Below are positions 60,701 to 64,000 of a stretch of 64,000 bases of DNA, piece by piece. Position numbers and translations under genes: made by a program. The notes beneath the pieces were generated by a model. It worked only from the letters and a program-made list of their open reading frames with translations, did no database searches and had not been told where the DNA came from. How positions within the stretch are numbered: position 1 is the first letter of the stretch; every line of letters begins with the position of its first letter. Source of the stretch: Dreissena polymorpha (taxonomy: Eukaryota; Mollusca; Bivalvia; Myida; Dreissenidae). The stretch is taken from positions 47,160,082-47,224,081 of the forward strand of contig NC_068358.1 in the NCBI RefSeq assembly GCF_020536995.1, read 5' to 3'.

Positions 60701-62914
60701 CAAATGTACTTTATTAATATCATTGGCATCTATAACGACATATACATTTGATGAACACGGCGAGTAAGTTCGTCTACTTCAGAGCTCCAGATAAGAATTG
60801 TGAAATTAGTAACGGTACTGCCACTGGCAGAAAGAAAAGGAGTAACGCTTAAACTCAATTAGTACCTGTACTACCATATCCAAAAATACAGGTAGTACTG
60901 TACTACCCGTGTTCTTGGATATTGAAGGGTGTATAACTGACTTTACAGAAACATTTGCAGCAATTATAATAAATATATGTAGCTTCTTTAACAGTTACTG
61001 TATTAGGTTTTCCATTCTGAATTATGATGCAAATACAACTACACATTACAACTAATGACTAATACTATTTCTTCATTTTTCTTGACAAGAAAACACAAGC
61101 CAACTAGTAAGCTAAGTAAATGAACACTTATTTCACAGTCTCATTCGTTTCTCATCATGTTTTCTAACGTTTTAAGCCACTGATGCAATCAAATCGTTTA
61201 ATATCGGGGCGACAATGTCTTTTTCTGGGTTTACATATTTAATGTCAGGATGGTTAGACGACACCGTATGTAGCCATTATATGCCAACAAAGTGTTGTTT
61301 TGAACCGCTTTCGGTTAAGCCGGCATTCCATTGCGCGCAGACATATTGTTTTTGACAGATTTACAAGTTACAGGAAATCACGCGACAGAATAGACAAAAA
61401 TATATGAACCCAGTCTACAACTTTTCGGTAATTTAAATTAACGAAAAGCGTTGTTAGGTTAGGGACCAATAAAATAAATCATGCCGTGCTGACGCAGACG
61501 TATCGGTACGGCCAGATTGTTTTCGCAAATGCGTAAAATTGATATTAATGCCGTTATTGTACGTCCAGTTTAAAAAAATAAATGCGTAAATCTTCATGAA
61601 AAAGGCGTATTTACGGCTGTACGGCCCTTATCTGGAGCTCTGCTACTTATTTCGATTACAAAATTCTCTTGTAAGTTAAAATTGCATACATTCCAGACGT
61701 CCTGATCTCGGCGGGACAGTCCCGCTTTTGGGCCCTTTGTCCCTGCGTCCCATTATGAGACAATTTGTCCGGACATTCGTAAAAAACGATGAAAGGTCTA
61801 TAGGTTCCCAATAAAATTCGCTTTTCAAGCTCTGTATCGCTAACACTTACCACCGCTTATCCCTTTATTGCACCCAATTAACAATCCGATTCTACTTCTC
61901 GTGTGTTCCAGTGTTGTTTATGACACCTTATCAGCGAGTTATCGGCTAATTATTGATTTTATCAGGCATTTACACCATGGTGGTCTTCAAGATAGTGGTC
62001 GCTTATTGCTATCGATAGTTGTATTATAATGAAATAAATGTTGAAAATGTGTTTGTTTTTGTCTTTGTTTGAAACGGTCTACAAAACAATTGTTTTGTAA
62101 AATTAATTCTACGTCATTAATGAGTCTTTTACATTCAATGTTTAGTTCCAAAATAGCGGGATAATCCGAATGTGCAATATACCAAAATCGCGACAAACAG
62201 TCCAATAAGTGATACCCATCCTGTCTAGTGTAATTGGGTGTAATTGTATAATGAGTATTGTTGTCGTAATCTTCCAGATTTTGTACTCTAAAAAGATTAA
62301 TATTATCTTCGTTGTTTGCTATTGTCTTATTTAATAAAACTGTTATTGTTATGTTTTAGATTTCATGCTTCATATCAGATGTTTTATGTCTTTAATAAAA
62401 GTATCAAGAGTTTATGTTAGTACTATACTGACTACAGTAATGGTGGAATGATAGATCGTTTTAGGTGTCCTGCTTTTTGGTCAAATGTCCCGACAATTTT
62501 TTATGGAATGTTCCGCTTTGGACCTAAAAAATTCTGGCATGTATGAAAATTGTCGTACGATCGTTTATGAAACTGCCCCGAAGCTGTATGTATGTATCCA
62601 TAAAAGCTCAGAGCATTCAATAAAAACTAAAATGTAAAGATGACTGGAACACAATTCAAAGTTTAGACAAGCAAAATATGAAGTCGTGCATTTATAGCGT
62701 GTTGATTTGGTTACATATAAAGTCTACAATACAAACAACGATTGAACCTTACCGTTATATTTGCGATTATTTTTAGAGACTCGTTTTTAGTACCAAGAAA
62801 TTCACAATTCACTTCGTCAACTGAAGCAGACAGAATTCTAAAACGTTCATTTTCAGGCGTAAAAATAGATTCAAGGAGTTTTATATCCTGTTTCAGGGCT
62901 TGTAGACATGCCAT
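36972..62914 (-). CDS. UBE2Q: Ubiquitin-conjugating enzyme E2 Q, 12 coding exons
   Basis: E2 enzyme of the UBE2Q family. It takes ubiquitin from E1 as a Cys thioester and passes it to substrates; vertebrate relatives are reported to be non-canonical E2s. Exons in order (minus strand): 62914-62753, 58928-58824, 57391-57290, 54712-54633, 52518-52419, 49485-49401, 49037-48977, 47852-47762, 44512-44405, 41869-41774, 37730-37664, 37003-36972. They sum to 1089 nt (362 residues plus TAG) with every phase matching. An N-terminal RWD-like region covers about 9-123 ([27 protein letters not shown]). An acidic linker follows (SSESEDEDE), then the UBC domain from about 190 to 355. Cys291 in [18 protein letters not shown] is the expected catalytic residue. 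The canonical His-Pro-Asn motif is absent, as in the family. The C-terminus WFTPPQEDG is diagnostic. Vertebrate UBE2Q1 and UBE2Q2 are 422 and 375 residues. I cannot assign this gene to either paralogue. Confidence 0.95.
37664..37730 (-). CDS. UBE2Q: UBE2Q coding exon 11
   Basis: Residues 331-352 plus one base of Gly353: [20 protein letters not shown], then KN. Acceptor TTTCAG, donor GTGAGT. Confidence 0.95.
37988..39006 (+). mobile_element. Tandem-core hairpin-ended element, family 4
   Basis: Starts AAGAAGAGCTGTCAGCATAG with TATGCCCCC and ends with TATATGCCCTCCTTCGGGGG and CATAAAAA. Five ~165-bp units repeat AGTTATGAGCATTTTTC and CCTAAACGCAGA. A (GACA)n tract at 38893-38964 precedes the terminal hairpin. 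It lies in the UBE2Q intron between exons 11 and 10. Confidence 0.8.
38893..38964. repeat. (GACA)n microsatellite
   Basis: About 18 perfect tetranucleotide units ending in GACGGACGG. It occupies the subterminal position where sibling elements carry shorter GACA/GACG runs. Confidence 0.95.
39682..39963 (+). mobile_element. Short tandem-core-type element, family 5
   Basis: Starts ACAAGAGATTGCCAAGC and has a GACTGACAGACTGACGC stretch near its end, matching the layout of the other families. The 3' boundary near AGGGGACAAC is uncertain, and the terminal hairpin is weak. Confidence 0.5.
41221..41395 (+). repeat. ~150-bp dispersed repeat, copy 1
   Basis: Shares GCTATGTGCAAACAGCATTA and TGTTCAGGTTTTATACTGTT with 42582-42747. 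The TTTCCCACT.. and ..GTTGGAAAT ends are weakly inverted. It directly precedes the element starting at 41398. Confidence 0.75.
41398..41703 (+). mobile_element. Tandem-core-type element, family 1 short copy
   Basis: Starts ACAAGAGCACCGCATAACGG and ends CAGCTGAGCTAAAAA, with CGGCGGACGACACGAC before the end. It shares the ACAAGAGCACCGC start with the 4.2-kb element but has a different, single-unit core. Lies between UBE2Q exons 11 and 10. Confidence 0.7.
41774..41869 (-). CDS. UBE2Q: UBE2Q coding exon 10
   Basis: Residues 299-330: [20 protein letters not shown] and then [12 protein letters not shown], nearly identical to vertebrate UBE2Q. Acceptor TATACAG, donor GTAGGT. Confidence 0.95.
42582..42747 (+). 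repeat. ~150-bp dispersed repeat, copy 2
   Basis: Second copy of the 41.2-kb repeat (TTAACCCTTTTCCAGTCAGA ... ATCTAAGGGTTGGAAATAAA, inverted ends). It ends at GAATCTAGTA exactly where the family 6 element begins. Confidence 0.75.
42748..44311 (+). mobile_element. Tandem-core hairpin-ended element, family 6, with TGACCT arrays
   Basis: Starts ACAAGGGCTGTTTGTAAAAC with ATGCCCCCC and ends with TACCCCCTCTTCTTCGAAGG and GGGGCATAAAAA. Eight ~147-bp units carry GGTCACCGTGACCTTGACC followed by TTTGACCTAGTGACCT, then GGGGTCATCTGC and AGTTTCATGATCCTAGGC. GGACGGACCGACAGACCGAC precedes the terminal hairpin. One unit is split by a 398-bp insertion. Sits between UBE2Q exons 10 and 9. Confidence 0.85.
43561..43958. 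mobile_element. Small TIR element inserted in a repeat unit
   Basis: Interrupts the GGTCAC|CGTGACC junction of a family 6 unit. Ends CAGGTTTTTTTTTGGCCC and GTGGGAAAATACCCTG are imperfect inverted repeats, and an A-run meets a T-run near 43690. CAGG...CCTG ends suggest hAT-like. The target duplication is not clear. No ORF. Confidence 0.6.
44405..44512 (-). CDS. UBE2Q: UBE2Q coding exon 9 (active site)
   Basis: Residues 263-298. It starts [20 protein letters not shown] and ends CMELLTKQ. Cys291 is the predicted thioester residue. No His-Pro-Asn precedes it, as is usual for this family. Acceptor TTGCAG; the donor GTTGGA is weak. Confidence 0.95.
44914..45160. repeat. 31-bp tandem repeat, 8 copies
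   Basis: Unit TTCAATCTTGTAAACATTCA followed by TTTACCATATG. The copies are contiguous with no spacers and alternate TTTACC/TTCACC, so the true period may be 62 bp. It lies between UBE2Q exons 9 and 8. Confidence 0.93.
45906..46780 (+). mobile_element. Tandem-core element, family 2, 3'-incomplete
   Basis: Starts CAAGAGAGCCTGAAAGGCCC and GCTCACCTGAG like the 31.2-kb copy. It has about five ~170-bp units (ATAAATGTGGCCTCTAGAG), then stops without the CTCAGGTGAGC terminus. Between UBE2Q exons 9 and 8. Confidence 0.75.
46884..47230 (+). mobile_element. Family 3 element, decayed
   Basis: Contains GCTGTGTTTGTGAAACACAA, TGACCTTTGAACTTGAAGGA and ATGTGCAGCTCCATGA, matching the elements at 33.1 and 57.9 kb. 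The 3' hairpin was not found and the right boundary is approximate. Confidence 0.6.
47762..47852 (-). CDS. UBE2Q: UBE2Q coding exon 8
   Basis: Residues 233-262 ([19 protein letters not shown], then [11 protein letters not shown]), matching VDPDSPLHSDLQILKEKEG. Acceptor TTACAG, donor GTAAGG. Confidence 0.92.
47978..48096. repeat. 24-bp tandem repeat, 5 copies
   Basis: Unit CTAACCCACTCCCCTACTCC plus CTAC, pyrimidine-rich on the plus strand. About 120 nt upstream of UBE2Q exon 8 in the direction of transcription. Confidence 0.9.
48277..48754. mobile_element. Fold-back MITE interrupted by ~230 bp
   Basis: Left end CTCTGTGAAAAAGGTGCTTA and right end TTTTCACACAGCAC are inverted, followed inward by GCATGTGCGTAAAGTG-type arms. 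The region 48361-48592 is foreign to the family and is bordered by ACTTTC on both sides. Between UBE2Q exons 8 and 7. Confidence 0.75.
48770..48863 (+). mobile_element. 3' end fragment of a family 3 element
   Basis: Ends ACATACAGGCCAAAAACAAT, then CCCCCGATCTTTCGATCC and AGAGGCATAAAAA, the same terminal hairpin as the 33.1-kb element. The 5' part is missing or greatly diverged. Confidence 0.65.
48977..49037 (-). CDS. UBE2Q: UBE2Q coding exon 7
   Basis: A 61-nt exon. It encodes [19 protein letters not shown], with split codons for Gly212 and Lys232. Acceptor CTTTCAG, donor GTAAGT. Confidence 0.92.
49401..49485 (-). CDS. UBE2Q: UBE2Q coding exon 6
   Basis: Residues 184-211 plus one base of Gly212: [20 protein letters not shown], then YRSESFKK. 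This is the start of the UBC fold and nearly identical to vertebrate [19 protein letters not shown]. Donor GTACGT. Confidence 0.93.
49622..50975 (+). mobile_element. tRNA-derived SINE, split by a TIR element
   Basis: tRNA-like head with GTGGTCTAATGGTAAGACG (A box) and CCCGGGTTCGAATCCCG (B box). A conserved body follows (GCAAGAAATTTATCCCAC, CCAGGTGTATAAATGGGTAC), then GGGCGCTATATAAATGTG and, after the insertion, a TATAATAAATAATAATA tail. ACATG flanks both ends (49617-49621, 50976-50980). The body resembles the widely spread MetaSINE type as I recall it, not verified. The SINE proper is about 306 bp. Confidence 0.85.
49909..50948. mobile_element. Non-autonomous hAT-like DNA transposon (1040 bp)
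   Basis: Terminal inverted repeats CAGGGATCATATTTT and AAAATATGATCCCTG, 15 of 15 bases. The flanking duplication TAAATGTG is 8 bp (49901-49908, 50949-50956), the hAT hallmark. It is inserted in the 3' part of the SINE. The longest internal frame (92 residues) has no transposase motifs, so it depends on a partner element. Subterminal GACCGATTGG motifs occur near both ends. Confidence 0.9.
52419..52518 (-). CDS. UBE2Q: UBE2Q coding exon 5
   Basis: Completes Ser150 and encodes residues 151-183, including [20 protein letters not shown] (vertebrate [20 protein letters not shown]). Acceptor TTTTCAG, donor GTACCT. Confidence 0.9.
52735..54380. repeat. ~54-bp minisatellite in UBE2Q intron 4
   Basis: Degenerate array with CAGTGTTTGACATTGCATCA, GTCTGTGACCATGTGTCAG and TATGTGACCATTTAT as successive parts. 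An inner ~17-bp repeat (TGTGACCATGTGTCAGT) underlies it. Units drift and decay rightwards to about 54590. Open frames across it are an effect of the 18-codon period. Confidence 0.9.
54633..54712 (-). CDS. UBE2Q: UBE2Q coding exon 4
   Basis: Residues 124-149 plus two bases of Ser150. This is the acidic linker ([17 protein letters not shown]) found between the RWD-like and UBC domains in UBE2Q proteins. Acceptor TGTGCAG, donor GTACGC. It lies between two minisatellites. Confidence 0.88.
54733..54800. repeat. (AT)n microsatellite
   Basis: Alternating AT about 20 nt upstream of UBE2Q exon 4 on the transcribed strand, so close to the polypyrimidine tract of that exon's acceptor. Confidence 0.95.
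54830..55848. mobile_element. Fold-back MITE with a minisatellite-expanded arm
   Basis: Left arm GCGCAAAGTGTAGTCCCAGA to GATGACACTTTCCACTTTTA, centre GTCTCTTCTAAACAAAACTC. In the right arm the first part is replaced by a 33-bp array, and the rest resumes as TGCATATGCTAATCTGAG and CACTTCACGCACATTAATTA. Between UBE2Q exons 4 and 3. Confidence 0.82.
54962..55784. repeat. 33-bp minisatellite, about 25 copies
   Basis: Unit made of GGTGGTAAGAGTTGTCCC followed by TGTGTGGTCTGCACA. Only two single-base variants were seen over 823 bp. Because 33 is divisible by 3, several frames stay open across the whole array on both strands; they are not genes. Confidence 0.97.
56285..57153 (+). mobile_element. Tandem-core hairpin-ended element, family 7
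   Basis: Left end includes TATCCCCACGCCGCATG. The right end is the hairpin ATCCCCACGCTTTTC and AAAAAGCGTGGGGATAATT. Four ~150-bp units repeat GTTGAGATTGACTGTAT, GTGTAGAAATAAAGAAG and TTTTGGGTGGGCGTGG. GGACGGACGGACAGACGGC precedes the 3' end. Between UBE2Q exons 4 and 3. Confidence 0.8.
57290..57391 (-). CDS. UBE2Q: UBE2Q coding exon 3
   Basis: Residues 90-123: [18 protein letters not shown] and onward, corresponding to LLQHLKRIISDLCKLYNL in vertebrates. Acceptor TTTCAG and donor GTATAG, phase 0. Confidence 0.88.
57866..58266 (+). mobile_element. Family 3 element, two core units
   Basis: Starts CAAGATGTGTTTGTGAAACA. Two copies of a ~150-bp unit contain TGACCTTGACCTTTCACCAC- or TTGACTTTTCACCACTC-like sequence and ACACATGCATGCCAAATATG. 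It ends with a GACAGGGCAAAAACAATATG stretch and GGACATAAAAA. Between UBE2Q exons 3 and 2. Confidence 0.75.
58824..58928 (-). CDS. UBE2Q: UBE2Q coding exon 2
   Basis: Residues 55-89: [20 protein letters not shown] and onward, matching the family's ESYPxVPPIWSVESDD stretch. Acceptor ATTGCAG and donor GTAAAC, phase 0 at both ends. Confidence 0.9.
59887..59942. repeat. Short imperfect hairpin
   Basis: TTGGCCCTGCGAATATTA pairs with TAATATTTGCTGAGGGCCAA across about 20 nt. Could be a remnant of a fold-back element in UBE2Q intron 1. Confidence 0.5.
60780..61642. mobile_element. TIR element (863 bp) with 6-bp target duplication
   Basis: Perfect 16-bp terminal inverted repeats CAGAGCTCCAGATAAG / CTTATCTGGAGCTCTG, flanked by CTACTT on both sides (60774-60779, 61643-61648). 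No ORF of note. CAGAG ends suggest hAT-like, but 6 bp is short for classic hAT. It lies in UBE2Q intron 1. Confidence 0.8.
61685..62545. mobile_element. TIR element (861 bp) with 7-bp target duplication
   Basis: Ends CATACATTCCAGA and TCTGGCATGTATG are inverted (12 of 13), flanked by AAAATTG (61678-61684, 62546-62552). Inside, GGGACAGTCCCGC and TGTCCCGACA occur near opposite ends. There is a 72-residue minus-strand frame with no recognised domain. It is 42 bp from the 60.8-kb element. Superfamily unknown. Confidence 0.7.
62753..62914 (-). CDS. UBE2Q: UBE2Q coding exon 1
   Basis: Residues 1-54, starting [18 protein letters not shown] and ending ANIT before donor GTAAGG. The ATG at 62914 is chosen because the only in-frame codon upstream that could start is GTG. 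The peptide aligns with the RELKLLESIF...RFRIASA...CNIT segment of vertebrate UBE2Q1. The long Gly/Pro-rich leader of UBE2Q1 is absent. Confidence 0.9.
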
Positions 62915-63044
62915 TGAGGAAAATATCACTCATCAAAACATTATACAAACTCAAAATAATTAACAATTTTGGTAATTTCCTAAACTTTTTTCCTTTTTCA
63001 AAATGCGATGTTATGATCCTCCATTATGTCGAATACCTTCCGCC

Positions 63045-63056
63045 TGAGCATGCGCA
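63045..63056 (-). promoter_or_regulatory. NRF1-like site upstream of UBE2Q
   Basis: Minus strand reads TGCGCATGCTCA, one mismatch from the NRF1 consensus YGCGCAYGCGCR. It sits about 130 nt upstream of the start codon. Such sites are common in promoters of broadly expressed genes. No TATA box was seen nearby. Confidence 0.35.
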
Positions 63057-63450
63057 GTTAAAATCTAAAGTTAGCTTTGTTAAAAAGCTGTTGGCTATCA
63101 ATGCTAATTAATGTTTCAGAACACATTTGTGCACCGTTTCAAATTTCCATTTACGTGTTACTCCGACATTCTATTTTCCGGCATATTATTATCATTGACG
63201 AGCTTTACTGCAGTTATCGGAGTTATAGATGTAATTTATGTTTAATTTAAGCTCTGAATCATATAAATAAACGTATATGTAATAGTTTTAATGTCGTTTT
63301 GAATGTGAGAGATTGATTACAGGCTGTATGATGGAAAGCTCTTATGAACATTTAAAGTGAGACGAAATAGATTCAATCTGGATCTCATTCTGAATCTGGA
63401 TGGGTACATCGCAGGGCATTTCAGCGTCGGCGCAAGGTAGAGAGGGTTGG

Positions 63451-64000
63451 TTAGTCCCACTGTATTACAGTAGATCTGAAACTGCCAACTGTGTCTGCGC
63501 GCACTACACTTCATTCCAGATTATTCCACTCCATTATTGTCTTAGGGAAAAAAGAGTTATTATATAGTGGGGGTTTGCACTTGATTGGTATAAAACACTT
63601 AGAGTTTTTGATAGAGTAATTTTCTACAATGCTATCTGCTTTAAAGTCTGAGAAAGTCTTAGAGGTAATTCTACGTTTATATTGCCGGACTGGGGTAAGG
63701 AAGTCTTGGCTAGGCTGGGCTGGTACCAGCCACTCAACCACCTTATAGAAGAAAATCAGTCTATTGGCCTTTCTTCTTTCCAGGAGGGTTGGGATCTTCA
63801 TACGTTTCAGCATATTTGTCACGAAGCCAGGTGTTTGGGTGGTATAGTCGCCGGTAATGAATCTCGCCGATTGTTTTTGGACCTTCTCAACTTTGCCTAC
63901 GTCTTTTATCAGTTGTTGATCCCAGACAATTGAGCTATATTCAAGAGAAGATCTTACAAAGGCGAAGTATGCTGATTTACGACAGGATTTCGGGCAGTGT
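63451..64000 (-). mobile_element. C-terminal part of a LINE, running off the right edge
   Basis: Minus-strand frame open from the window edge through RKSAYFAFVRSSLEYSSIVW, VEKVQKQSARFITGDY and NMLKRMKIPTLLERRKANRL to FFPKTIMEWNNLE. An in-frame TGA at 63511-63513 is followed by SVVRADTVGSFRSTVIQWD and a stop at 63451-63453. This is the carboxyl end of a CR1/Jockey-type reverse transcriptase. Its 5' part, including the catalytic core, lies outside the window. Apart from the one stop it is well preserved, which suggests a fairly young copy. Confidence 0.85.

Overview
This is an AT-rich, repeat-dense animal nuclear window with two complete protein genes. It is most likely from a bivalve mollusc. 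The evidence is the FoxQ2 and UBE2Q protein sequences, the spliced gene structures, and repeat families I associate with bivalves: tandem-core elements ending in a hairpin and 'ggggcataaaa', fold-back elements with arms like 'gcatgtgcgtaaagtgtcgtccc', and a tRNA-headed SINE. Some of these resemble repeats I recall from dreissenid mussels, but I could not search, so the genus is a guess. I recognised no prokaryotic, viral or LTR-type element.

Layout. Positions 1-13,000 hold no host gene. They contain a 33-bp minisatellite (about 2.5-3.1 kb), a 1.9-kb tandem-core element with very G-rich blocks (4.2-6.1 kb), two copies of a TIR element carrying an internal tRNA-like sequence (6.1 and 10.3 kb), a dead LINE (7.0-8.4 kb) and a 206-bp tandem duplication (11.2 kb). 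Positions 13,242-19,750 (+) hold FoxQ2 in three coding exons that join to 542 codons. Two introns split the forkhead domain. The gene is nearly free of recognisable repeats, apart from one full-length fold-back element in intron 1. Positions 19.8-36.9 kb are intergenic. They hold a 36-nt near-perfect palindrome, a retroposon tail, a 5'-truncated LINE flanked by ~195-bp direct repeats, and two tandem-core elements.

Positions 36,972-62,914 (-) hold UBE2Q, a non-canonical ubiquitin-conjugating enzyme. All 12 coding exons can be read, every junction obeys GT-AG, and together they give an uninterrupted 362-residue protein. About 26 kb of genome encodes 1.1 kb of CDS. The introns hold at least seven tandem-core elements, a three-level nested insertion (fold-back > SINE > hAT-like), further TIR elements with target duplications, and four minisatellites. 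One minisatellite grew inside a fold-back arm. The right edge carries the C-terminal part of another LINE, running off the window.

The two genes are convergent and show no sign of functional linkage. FoxQ2 is a developmental transcription factor and UBE2Q a cytosolic/nuclear ubiquitin enzyme. The most unusual material is in the mobile elements: a family of elements with common termini but unrelated tandem cores, one core carrying arrays of nuclear-receptor-like TGACCT half-sites, the TIR/tRNA chimera, and the minisatellite born in a fold-back arm.
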